Assembly (NCBI RefSeq): GCF_900188025.1
Contig: NZ_FZNO01000026.1
Span: forward strand, 1-60,606
Direction of reading: 5' to 3'
Length of the DNA: 60,606 bases
Source of the DNA: Blastococcus mobilis
GTDB lineage: Bacteria; Actinomycetota; Actinomycetes; Mycobacteriales; Geodermatophilaceae
Shown here in pieces: positions 50,347 to 58,204 of this stretch. A program made the translations under genes and the position numbers. The stretch's first letter is position 1. Every line of letters starts with the position of its first letter. The notes under the pieces were generated by a model. The model had not been told where the DNA came from and ran no database searches. It saw only the letters and a list, made by a program, of their open reading frames with translations.

Positions 50347-50712
50347 CAGGCTCCGCCGACGCTGTAGACGCCGCGGACGCCGGTGCGCCGCTGCGGTCGG
50401 CCCGGTGGCCGGCGGACGCCGACGTTGTCGTCGGGCAGGCGAAGCGCGCTGATCAGCCGGGCGAGGGCGATGCGCTGCTGGCGGGCCTCGACCGCGGCCG
50501 GGTGAGCGCGGAGCCCCCGGGGGCTGTCGATCGTGGGGACGTCGCGGCGGACCTCGTGGTCGAGCAGGTCGACGGTGCGTACGGCTTCGGCGAGCAGGGC
50601 GCTCGTGTTCGTCCAGCTCGTAGCGGTCGACGACGCTGTCCCACAACCGGCGGCCGGGGGGGCAGGCCAGCGGGGCGGCCTGGTCTCGCTCAAGGATCGC
50701 CTTGCGGGACAG
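50346..50712 (-). pseudogene. Frameshifted terminase-small-subunit-like (P27 type) gene
   Basis: Near the upstream end one frame gives 'SRKAILERDQAAPLACPPGR' and 'RLWDSVVDRYELDEHE', then at about 50600 the sense moves to 'SALLAEAVRTVDLLDHEVRR' and 'HPAAVEARQQRIALARLISA', ending 'RRTGVRGVYSVGGA'. 'P.....AHPAAVEARQQRIALARL..ALRLPD' with the RRTGVRGVY tail is the profile of short phage P27-like terminase small subunits and related actinobacterial hypotheticals. Inactive because of the frame change. Family call moderate. Confidence 0.45.
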
Positions 50713-50843
50713 GGGGGACAGGGCTGAGGTCGTCAGTGACTCAGCCGTGAAGCGCCTAGCCCATAGCGCCCTAACCGGTCGTGAGCAGCAGACCTGCGTT
50801 AGCGTCCCGCCCGTCGCAAGGCGACCAGTGCCAGACTCCTGTC

Positions 50844-51284
50844 ATGGGCGCCGTGTTCGTCTTCTACCGAGGCGAGTTCTACGGAACCGCGGTCTCCGTC
50901 AAGGAGACAGTGGACGAAGCAATCGAACTTATGGAAATGATGGAAGCCGAGGACCCCGACGACGATTACGACGGCGCGTACCTCGATGACGGCACCGTGC
51001 TGCGACGGGTGGTCCCAGAAGAGCCCGACGTCCATCTCGACCTCGAGCCCACCGAAGAGCGGGATCTTGTCGGACTACTCGAGAAGATCAACGCCTACCA
51101 GCACGGTAGAGGCCGTCCCGCTGACGTCACCGACCCCATCGCCTTCGCAAACGACGAGTTCCGGGAGTCCTGGGAAGAAGACCGCCTGCGCCGGCCACGG
51201 TGGCTGTCGCGCTGGCGACATCGGGCGGGGCCGAAACAGGTGCAAGCCACTTCGCCGACCGCAGATCCGGATTCGGGTCCCTGA
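50844..51284 (+). CDS. Hypothetical acidic protein
   Basis: 146 residues from ATG 50844 ('GAVFVFYRGEFYGTAVSVKE'); the frame is open further upstream but with no sense. A very acidic middle part ('IELMEMMEAEDPDDDYDGAYLDD') and a basic tail ('WEEDRLRRPRWLSRWRHRAG'). No family recognised. Codon use is less GC3-extreme in the middle than in its neighbours, which may point to transfer; that is a visual impression. Confidence 0.6.
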   Translation: MGAVFVFYRGEFYGTAVSVKETVDEAIELMEMMEAEDPDDDYDGAYLDDGTVLRRVVPEEPDVHLDLEPTEERDLVGLLEKINAYQHGRGRPADVTDPIAFANDEFRESWEEDRLRRPRWLSRWRHRAGPKQVQATSPTADPDSGP

Positions 51285-51289
51285 GCCGG

Positions 51290-51665
51290 TTGCGGGCCGC
51301 TGACCCGGCGCAGGCGGGTGAGGCAGAAGCCCTTGATGTCGGTGACGTAGCCGCCGTCGGCGGTGTGTCCGCTGCCGTCGATCTCGAAGTTGGCGAAACA
51401 GCACGCCATGCAGAGCGTCGGCGCCGGAGGCCCCCAGCCGCTTGATCAGCGACATCTTGCCCTGCGGGCGCATGACGGTCTTTCCCCAGCCGGAGCTGAT
51501 GAGGTCGACACCGTGCTGCGACACGATCTACATGCTGATGGCCTCGTTCATCGGCGGCAGGATCACTGCTCCGACCTCGGAGCGTCTGCGGCGGCGGCGA
51601 TGGCCCGGTTGACGGCGGCTGATGTCTTCAACGGCCAGGTAGTCGCGGACGTCGTACATCCTGCG
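51290..51665 (-). pseudogene. Remnant of an unidentified gene
   Basis: Pieces of sense in different frames on the minus strand: 'MYDVRDYLAVEDISRR' and 'SEVGAVILPPMNEAISM', then 'QHGVDLISSGWGKTVMRPQ' and 'KMSLIKRLGASGADAL', then 'CCFANFEIDGSGHTADGGYV' and 'TDIKGFCLTRLRRVSG'. The style is coherent but at least two frame changes are needed and I do not know the family. Treat as decayed. Confidence 0.3.
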
Positions 51666-51801
51666 GCGCCTGTAGGTCGCCCTCAAGGACAGCTCGGAGC
51701 AAGCCTCAGACCAGCCGTCGACACCGATCAGCGATCCCCTGCGGGACGCCGATCGCCGCTTCGGGTGGAGCTGCTGGACTGCGAGGCCGTAGGGCCGCAC
51801 G

Positions 51802-52407
51802 ATGCGAGCTGTGAACGGACCCCGGCCGGTGTGGCTCCTGCTGGCGATGGCGGCGCTGCTGGCCGCCACGCCTGTGCTGGCTGCCTGCGGCGCCGGCGGG
51901 CCGGGCAGCGCGCCCTACGTCGCGGAGTTCGGCCTCGGAGCTGATACGCCTGAGGCGCGGGAATACGAGCTCACGCCGGTGCCCGGACCCCGTGTTCAGG
52001 TTCTCCCGGAGCCGTCGCATGCGCCGCGAATGACGCTGCCCGATCCTGGGGAGGGCTTCGAGCTGTCCTACACGCCCTCGCCGGCGCCTGCGCCCGACTC
52101 CGGTGGCCAGTCGCCTCTCGAGTCGGCTTTCCGGTCGTCGATCGCCTGGGTAAACGAAGGGCAGTACCTCGCGGTGATCACCCACGGCAGTGGTAGCTGC
52201 CCCAGCGGGCCGGACAGCATCGAGGTCGCCGCGGAGCAAGAGATCGAGATTCGTCTAGGGCCGCTGTTCCCCGGGCGGGACCCCTGTACTGCAGACATGA
52301 GCCCGCACGTCACGGTGGTGGAGCTGCCGCAGGGGATCACGCCGACGAAGCAGCTGGTGGCCCGCTTCGGGGACCACGAGGCGACCATCGAGGCCGCGAG
52401 TCGCTGA
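51802..52407 (+). CDS. Secreted lipoprotein of unknown function
   Basis: 201 residues, ATG start. N-terminal helix and lipobox L-A-A-C ('LLAMAALLAATPVLAACGAGG', Cys about 29), Ser/Pro-rich linker, and a domain with 'SPLESAFRSSIAWVNEGQYLAVITHGSGSCPSGPDSIEVAAEQEIEIRLG' and 'HVTVVELPQGITPTKQLVARF', including a Cys pair. Short actinobacterial secreted proteins with 'HGSGSCP..P' and 'LP.GI' motifs are often of unknown role. No obvious operon. Gap 52408-52775 has nothing clear. Confidence 0.7.
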   Translation: MRAVNGPRPVWLLLAMAALLAATPVLAACGAGGPGSAPYVAEFGLGADTPEAREYELTPVPGPRVQVLPEPSHAPRMTLPDPGEGFELSYTPSPAPAPDSGGQSPLESAFRSSIAWVNEGQYLAVITHGSGSCPSGPDSIEVAAEQEIEIRLGPLFPGRDPCTADMSPHVTVVELPQGITPTKQLVARFGDHEATIEAASR

Positions 52408-52775
52408 CCCGGCCCGCCGGACCGCTCGTCGACGCTGCGGCCTGCTCAGCGCGTGCGTAGTGAAATCTGCCCCTACACGTCGGCGGGCTCCGCCCACCCG
52501 TCGGCTTGGAGTCGTTGAGCCGAGTCGTCTCGCAAGCCGATCCCTGTGCCGTGACGGGGGACCAAGGCCACAGGCCTGTCTCTGAGGGCGGCCTATGGGC
52601 GACCCGAGGCCACGGCGACGGACGCGTCAGCCAGTCGACGGGCGGCCCGCCGCGCCTGGCGGCAAGAGTCGAAACGTCCCGGAGGGGACGGCTGGCTCGA
52701 AGACCGTCTCGAGCGGTCGAACCTCCCCAGCGACCTGGCGGCCTCGTCATCGCGTGGCCTGGCGTCGGACCTCGC

Positions 52776-53291
52776 TCAGCCCTGGGTACTGGAGGCCGTG
52801 GTGAGCCGGTCGGCGAACCTGCGCCGCGCGTCCTCCAGCGCATTGATGGCCTTCTCCCGGCGCTCCCAGCCGCGGGTCTCGGCCGACTTGTCGGGTGCCA
52901 GGGCCTCGTAGATCTCGAAGAAGTGCCAGATCTCGGCGATCTGGTGCATCGGCACGTCCTCCAGCTCCTGGAGATGGAGCTGCCGCGGGTCGGTCGCGGG
53001 GACGCACAGCAGCTTGGCGTCCGGGCCCAGGCGGTCGTGTACCCAGAACACGGCGATGACCCGGGCGCGGACGAGGCAACCGGGGAAGGTCGGCTCGGCA
53101 AGGAGCAGGAGGGCGTCGATGGGGTCGCCGTCCTCGGCCAGCGTCTCGGGTACGAACCCGTAGTCGCCCGGATAGCCGGTCGCGGTGAAGAGCATTCGGT
53201 CGAGCCGGATCCGGCCGAGCTGCTGGTCGTACTCGTACTTGTTCCGGGATCCCTTGGGGATCTCGACGATCACATCGACTTCCACGGACAC
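52776..53291 (-). CDS. ppa: Inorganic pyrophosphatase (family I)
   Basis: Hydrolyses pyrophosphate released in biosynthesis. 171 residues, normal for family I. 'VIVEIPKGSRNKYEYD' (substrate Lys/Arg/Tyr), 'YPGDYGFVPETLAEDGDPIDALLL' with the D-G-D-P-I-D metal-binding signature, 'VIAVFWVHDRLGPDAKLLCVPATDPR' and 'WHFFEIYEAL.....AETRGWERREKAINALEDARRRF' as typical C-terminal helix. All catalytic acids are in place. Transcribed toward 52776; upstream is the 53292-53562 gap, which holds a hairpin. Confidence 0.95.
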   Translation of the reverse strand: MSVEVDVIVEIPKGSRNKYEYDQQLGRIRLDRMLFTATGYPGDYGFVPETLAEDGDPIDALLLLAEPTFPGCLVRARVIAVFWVHDRLGPDAKLLCVPATDPRQLHLQELEDVPMHQIAEIWHFFEIYEALAPDKSAETRGWERREKAINALEDARRRFADRLTTASSTQG

Positions 53292-53418
53292 GCCCTCCCC
53301 GGCGGTAGGACCCCAGAGCTCGGAGTGGCCAGGCAGCGGACGGTGTTCGTCTCGATGCTGGGTCCGTCATCGCCAGGCGACCCTGACCCGGCGCCCGTCG
53401 TGCGTCAACCCGGCCAAG

Positions 53419-53452
53419 GGCTGTCCTTGAGTGGGCCGCTAAGGGACAGCCC
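53419..53452. repeat. Inverted repeat with a related copy at 43585
   Basis: GGGCTGTCCTT and AAGGGACAGCCC face each other around a 10-base loop (one extra base on one side). A 65-base stretch beginning at the right arm (53434-53500) resembles 43585-43652 at roughly 70% identity by eye (shared 'AAGGGACAG', 'GATGCGC', and a purine-rich end). It may be an insertion-element end or a terminator. Confidence 0.45.
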
Positions 53453-53562
53453 GATGCGCTGCAGCCGTTACCTCGCTGAGCGTTCGGCAGGAGGAACCCC
53501 GAGCGGGACGACCGCGCGCTTCGCGGCATGAGGACACGGCCGAGGCCGTTCCCTCGCCTGGC

Positions 53563-54674
53563 CTAGTGCTCCGTAACTGGCGTGGCTTGTGTCTTGCGCC
53601 GCCGCGGATTGGTGGCCTTGGCGATGACGGTGTCGGGGTCCTTGGTCCAGGTGAACGGGGCGCAGCGGTCGTTCCACGCGTGGATGAAGCGCTCGATGGC
53701 GGCGATGAGGTCGGCGACGGTGGGAAAGCTGCCGCGGCGCAGCGCCTGGCGGGTGATGATCGAGAAGAACGCCTCGGCCAGGTTCAGCCAGGACCCCGAG
53801 GTGGGCGTGAAGTGCAGGGTTACCCGCGTGTGGCGGGCCAGCCAGGCGCGCACCGCCGGGTGCTTGTGGGTGGCGTAGTTGTCGACCACCACGTGCAGCT
53901 CGCGGCGCGGATAGGCGGCGGCGACCTGCTGGAGGAACGCGAGGAACTCCTGGTGGCGGTGCCGCTCGGTGCAGGCGTCGGTCACCTTGCCGGTGGCCAC
54001 CTCCAGCGCGGCGAACAGCGTGGTGGTGCCGTGCCGGACGTAGTCGAAGGTCTGCCGCTCCGCCGATCCAGGCCGGACCGGCAGCACCGGCGCGGTGCGC
54101 TCGAGGGCCTGCAGCTGCGGCTTCTCGTCCACGCAGAGCACCACCGCCTTCGCCGGCGGATGCAGATACAGCCCGACGACGTCGCGGATCTTGCCCTCCA
54201 GCTGCGGATCGGTGGAGAACTTGAACGTCTCCGCCCGCCACGGCTGCACGCCGAAGCGGTGCCAGATCCGGGCGACGGTGGCGTGCGAGAGCGGCGTGCC
54301 CTCCGCCGCCAGCGCCGCGGCCAGCAACCGCGAGGACCAGTGCGTGGCGCCGAACTGGGTGGGCGGTGCGGTCAGGGTCAACTCCAGCACCCGATCGCGC
54401 AGCGCCTCCGGCAACGGCGACTCCGAGCCCGGCCGCGGCAGGTCCTCCAGCCCGGCCAGTCCGAACTCCGCATAGCGCCGCCGCCAGGTGACCACCGTCG
54501 GCTCGGCACAGCCCACCCGCGCGGCGATCTGCTTGCCGGCATCCCCTCACCGGCCAGCAGCACGATCCGCGCCCGCTCCACCACCCGGGCCGGCGCGCCC
54601 TTGCTCCGCGCCCGCCGCCGCAGCTCCCGCCGATCAGCGTCCGGAATCTCCACCGTGCGCACGTGCGCGGCCAT
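53563..54674 (-). pseudogene. IS630 transposase, frameshifted near its N-terminus
   Basis: Two frames. From 54674: 'VRTVEIPDADRRELRRRARS', 'RVVERARIVLLAGEG' (helix-turn-helix start); after a one-base slip at about 54535 the sense continues 'AGKQIAARVGCAEPTVVTWRRRYAEFGLAGLEDLPRPG', 'FGVQPWRAETFKFS', then the DDE core: 'VVLCVDEKPQLQALERTAP' (first Asp), 'ELHVVVDNYATHKHPAVRAWL' (second Asp), 'SGSWLNLAEAFFSIITRQALRRGSF' (Glu). Stops with 'VTEH' and a TAG that spans the target-site TA. The slip may be a mutation, a sequence error or a programmed frameshift of the kind known in some IS630 elements; the local GGGG run fits but does not prove it. Confidence 0.85.
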
Positions 54675-54729
54675 GAGAAATGGTCCACCCTGACCGGCGA
54701 AGCCATCAAGAACCGCTGCGACGGAGCAC
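53566..54729. mobile_element. IS630-family insertion sequence, 1,164 bp, TA target duplication
   Basis: Terminal inverted repeats: GTGCTCCGT starts at 53566 and ACGGAGCAC ends at 54729; both ends are flanked by TA (53564-53565, 54730-54731), the target dinucleotide duplicated by IS630/Tc1-type transposition; a C on the left and a G on the right complete CTAG. The transposase stop codon TAG (53565-53563 on the minus strand) lies in the duplicated TA plus flank. Insertion is between the pyrophosphatase side and the gene at 54746. Confidence 0.9.
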
Positions 54730-54745
54730 TAGCTGAATTAGGGCG

Positions 54746-55567
54746 CTACTTGCCGACGTCCGGCTCCGTGTACCCGAGCGCGTACGCGGCGAGCCCAGTG
54801 GTGTACTCGGTGACCGCCTTGTGCAGCGCCTTGAGCCGGTTCGCGAGCGAACCCCACGGCCGGTCAGCCGCCATCTCTGCGATCTCGACCTCCAAGACGA
54901 GGTCCGGGTACAGCTGCACCTGCTGCCCGCGCGACCACGGGTCGACGACGAAAGTGGCGATGTCGCCTGCTTCGTCGATGACGGGCCGCTCGACGCGGCG
55001 CGACCGGGTGATCTCCGACCCCGGCGGCGCCTTCACGGCGAGTCCGCCCTCGACGACGCAGGCGCCCACGAGGTGCATCGTGCGGTGGCGGTCAATCCGC
55101 GCGAGGTCGTTCAGCACCCTGAGGCAGTTCAGGTCCTGGCGCTGCGCCTGGTAGGGCTGGATGCGCTCGAGCATTTGGCGGTGCTCGTCGCTCAGGTGCT
55201 TGAGTCGGTACACGTTGCGACCCCAGTCGGCCGGCGTGCTGTAGATCGGGAATTGCAGTTGCGACGCGCCTGGTGGAGGGTTCTGCGCGCTGTGGATGAC
55301 CGCGACCTCGTACAGGCAGTTGTCGAGCGTCGCGCGAAGCTCGTACAGGAACTCGCCGATGAGCAGCGGCAACCGCTTCGGAAGCGGCCGCTCGCGCCGA
55401 ATCCCGACGACGCCCGAACCGGCGTCGTCGACCTCGACGAACACCCGGTAGGGGTGGTCTGCGAGGAACGCCGCCCACGCCTCGCCGAACGCGTGCAGGT
55501 GTTCGGCAGCGCGATCGAGCCGAGCCCAGCACGAGTCGAAGCGCTCCCAGCCTGGCGGTCCGCCCAC
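54746..55567 (-). CDS. Hypothetical protein
   Basis: 273 residues, well formed and soluble, with 'ERFDSCWARLDRAAEHLHAFGEAWAAFLAD', 'RVFVEVDDAGSGVVGIRRERPLPKRLPLLIGEFLYELRATLDNCLYEVAVIHS' and 'QFPIYSTPADWGRNVYRLKHLSDEHRQMLERIQPYQ', 'LNCLRVLNDLARIDRHRTMHLVGACVVEGG'. The helical central part with 'LR..LDNCLYE' and 'ND..RIDRHR' resembles AbiV/HEPN-like or restriction-associated proteins but I cannot assign it. Its stop is 15 bases from the IS630 right end. Upstream gap 55568-56064 has no gene. Confidence 0.65.
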   Translation of the reverse strand: MGGPPGWERFDSCWARLDRAAEHLHAFGEAWAAFLADHPYRVFVEVDDAGSGVVGIRRERPLPKRLPLLIGEFLYELRATLDNCLYEVAVIHSAQNPPPGASQLQFPIYSTPADWGRNVYRLKHLSDEHRQMLERIQPYQAQRQDLNCLRVLNDLARIDRHRTMHLVGACVVEGGLAVKAPPGSEITRSRRVERPVIDEAGDIATFVVDPWSRGQQVQLYPDLVLEVEIAEMAADRPWGSLANRLKALHKAVTEYTTGLAAYALGYTEPDVGK

Positions 55568-56064
55568 GTCTCGGGAGGCTACGGCTGGGCGGACCGGAGC
55601 AGCGCCCGCCTCAGGGGAGTGGGTTGGTTGTGCTGAAGCATCCGCTCATTGGCGCGCGCGCGTCTCGCAAGCCGAAGCGCGTTACGGGTACGGACCCGAC
55701 GACTCAGTCTGACCTGCGACCTTCGGCTGGAGGCGTCACGCGTCCCGCAAAACCATGGTCGCGGGCAGCCAACGCGCGCATTACGGCAGGAGTCTCATAT
55801 TCGGCTGGTACGTGGGGGAGCAGGTCGTCGTCTCGTCCAAGGTTGGGTGAAGTGCGGGGCTCCGCGCGTTCACACTCGCCGACGAAAGTGCTGGAGGAGC
55901 CTCTGCTTGTCCTCGGGTCGACGCGGGACAGCAGAGATCGGTCGCGGCCGCCCGGCGCCTGCCGCGAGGCTGGCGGATCGATGTCCACGGGATCTCCAAT
56001 GTCAGGGCTTTGGGTACGCCTTGGGCTTTCTGCCGTCCGCCGCCGGGCCGGGGGTTGTTCCGTG

Positions 56065-56724
56065 TCAGCTCTCGATGAGTCCGGTTCGGATCGCGTAGCG
56101 GGTGAGCTCGGTGCGGTCGCGCATCTCGAGCTTCTGCAGGATGTTCGCGCGGTGCCGCTCGACGGTCTTGATGCTGATCACCAGGAGCGCGGCGATCTCC
56201 TTCGACGACCGGCCCTCGGCGATCAGCTTGACGATCTCGGACTCGCGTTCGGTGAGGATGCTGCCGGGCAGCCGCTCCCCGCGGCGGGCCCGTTGCAGGT
56301 ATTCGCGCATCAGCGCCGTGAGGGCGTCCGGGTAGATGAAGGGTTCGCCGCGCATCGCGGCGCGGCAGGCCTCGACGAGGTCCCGGTCGGCGACGGACTT
56401 GAGCACGTAGCCGCTTGCCCCGGCCTTCAGCGCCTCGAAGAAGTACTGGTCGTTGTCGTACATCGACAGCAGCAGGATCCGGGGTGCCGCCGGGCGCCGG
56501 GAGATCTCCCGCGCCGCCTGCAGGCCGGTCATCCGCGGCATGGCGACGTCGAGGATCGCGAGATCGATCTCGTGCGTGCGGGCGAGTGCGACGGCTTCGG
56601 CGCCGTCGCCGGCCTCGGCGACCACGGTGAGGTCGGGCTCGCTCTCCAGGATCAGCCGCACGCCGCGGCGGACCAGCGCGTGGTCGTCGGCGAGCAGGAT
56701 GCGGGTCGGCCCGGCGGCGTTCAT
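56065..56724 (-). CDS. NarL/FixJ-family response regulator
   Basis: 219 residues. Receiver domain 'ILLADDHALVRRGVRLILES' with phospho-acceptor Asp 59 ('LAILDVAMPRM'), 'ILLLSMYDNDQYFFEALKAGASGYVLKS' and LuxR-type helix-turn-helix 'LTERESEIVKLIAEGRSSKEIAALLVISIKTVERHRANILQKLEM'. The start ATG overlaps the end of the kinase gene upstream by four bases, so they are co-translated. Closest in type to DegU/NreC regulators; target unknown. Confidence 0.95.
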   Translation of the reverse strand: MNAAGPTRILLADDHALVRRGVRLILESEPDLTVVAEAGDGAEAVALARTHEIDLAILDVAMPRMTGLQAAREISRRPAAPRILLLSMYDNDQYFFEALKAGASGYVLKSVADRDLVEACRAAMRGEPFIYPDALTALMREYLQRARRGERLPGSILTERESEIVKLIAEGRSSKEIAALLVISIKTVERHRANILQKLEMRDRTELTRYAIRTGLIES

Positions 56725-57752
56725 GCGTCGTCCCGACGTCCCGGCACGGGGACGAACAGTTGCAGCTCGGTCCCGCCCTCCTGGTGGGGTGTCACGGTCA
56801 GGCTCCCCTCGACGAGCATCGCCCGCTCGCGCATGCCTCGCATCCCGGCTCCCTCCGGGCGTCCGCCGACGCCGCGTCCGTTGTCGGTGATCCGTAACAG
56901 CACTGCGTCCCCCCGCGGGGTCTGCATGAGCTCGACGCACACCCGGTCGGCCGCGGCGTGCCGCGCCACGTTGGTCAGGGCCTCCTGCGCCACCCGGTAG
57001 ACGACCAGCTCCGCCTGGGCACCCAGGTCGGGCAGGTTCGAGCTGAATCGGCGGCACACGTCGGCGTCGGTCAGCCGTGCGTGCTCGGTGACCAGTGAGG
57101 TCAACGCACTGACCAGGCCCAGGTCGTCGAGAACACCGGGACGGAGCCGGCGGGCGACCTGCCGCACCTCGTCGAGGCTCGCCCGTGCGGTCTCCTGCAC
57201 CAGCTGCACCTCACACCGCACATCGGCTGGGACCCGGGCGGCCACCCGCTGGAGGCCGAGCAGGACCGCTGTGAGTCCCTGACCCACCTCGTCGTGCAGT
57301 TCCTGGGCCACCCGGTGTCGCTCCCCCTCTTGGGCGGCCAGTGCCAGCGCGCTGCTGGAGCTCCGCTCGGCCTCGAGGCGGGCGAGCATCGCGTTGAAAC
57401 TGCTGATGAGGTCGGAGACCGCCCCGTAGCCGAGGTCCGGCAGCCGCTGACCGGGTCGGAGCAGGTCCACCCCCTCCATCAGGTGCCGGAGGCGGTCCAG
57501 CGGGGCGAGGGTGGCTCGCAGCAGCGCGCCGTTGGCCAGCAGCATCACGCCGAGCCCGACTGCCAGCACGATCGCCTCGGTGGCAAGGACCGGCGCCGAC
57601 ACCGTCGCCGGCGACGCCGCCAGGACGGCGGTGCCGGCTGTGAACACCGCACCGTTGATGAGGCAGACCCGCCAGAACAGCGGGACGCCGCCCCCGCGGG
57701 GACCCCGCGATCCTCGGCCCACCACCCACCGTCCTTCCCGCACCACTCCCAC
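56721..57752 (-). CDS. Sensor histidine kinase (HisKA_3 with HAMP)
   Basis: 343 residues. Two membrane helices near the N-terminus ('VCLINGAVFTAGTAVLAA' and 'ATEAIVLAVGLGVMLLANGALL'), a HAMP-like linker ('RATLAPLDRLRHLMEGVDLLRPGQRL'), the HisKA_3 box 'RHRVAQELHDEVGQGL' with His 153, and an HATPase domain ('RVAQEALTNVARHA', 'ITDNGRGVGGRPEGAGMRGMRERAMLVEG'). The extracytoplasmic loop is very short, so the signal may be sensed in or near the membrane. It overlaps its response regulator (ATGA). The two-component system stands alone in this neighbourhood. Confidence 0.93.
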   Translation of the reverse strand: MGVVREGRWVVGRGSRGPRGGGVPLFWRVCLINGAVFTAGTAVLAASPATVSAPVLATEAIVLAVGLGVMLLANGALLRATLAPLDRLRHLMEGVDLLRPGQRLPDLGYGAVSDLISSFNAMLARLEAERSSSSALALAAQEGERHRVAQELHDEVGQGLTAVLLGLQRVAARVPADVRCEVQLVQETARASLDEVRQVARRLRPGVLDDLGLVSALTSLVTEHARLTDADVCRRFSSNLPDLGAQAELVVYRVAQEALTNVARHAAADRVCVELMQTPRGDAVLLRITDNGRGVGGRPEGAGMRGMRERAMLVEGSLTVTPHQEGGTELQLFVPVPGRRDDA

Positions 57753-57949
57753 TCATGCGCTCGACCGAGGGTCGGGCATGGCCGTCGCCGCGCCAAGGGC
57801 TGCGCCGAGAGATGGAGAGAAGCCCCCATCGAACGATCGTGATCACCGCGGGAAAGTGGGTGCTGCCACGGATTCCGCGACGGGGGAGGCGGCGGCGACC
57901 ATGCGAGGAAACGGAGCGGCTGCCAGCTGACGAGCCGGGAGGAGGCCGT

Positions 57950-58204
57950 GTGCATCATGTGGCCAAGGACCTGGCCGCCCTCCCGGGCGCGCTTCTCATC
58001 TGCCGCGTCCTCGCACGGGCCGGCGTGCTGATCGGGCTCGCCTCCATCCCGCTGTTCGTGCTCGCCGGGGCCGTCCTCGGGCCGCACACCCCGGGTTTCG
58101 ATCTCGTCGACAACCCGACCGCCGACCCCCCGCGTGCGCGGCTCGCCGGAACGCGACGCCGTCGATCGCTGGGGAGGGAGGGGACGTGTCGGTCGCCGAC
58201 CTGA
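57950..58204 (+). CDS. Small membrane protein upstream of the antiporter (tentative)
   Basis: 84 residues from GTG 57950, with a GGGAGGAGG ribosome site. One hydrophobic helix ('VLIGLASIPLFVLAGAVLG') inside a basic protein ('RVLARAGV', 'RARLAGTRRRRSLG'). Ends 19 bases inside the antiporter gene, so it may be a leader gene or a translation-coupling frame. Unrecognised. Gap 57753-57949 has nothing else. Confidence 0.45.
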   Translation: MHHVAKDLAALPGALLICRVLARAGVLIGLASIPLFVLAGAVLGPHTPGFDLVDNPTADPPRARLAGTRRRRSLGREGTCRSPT

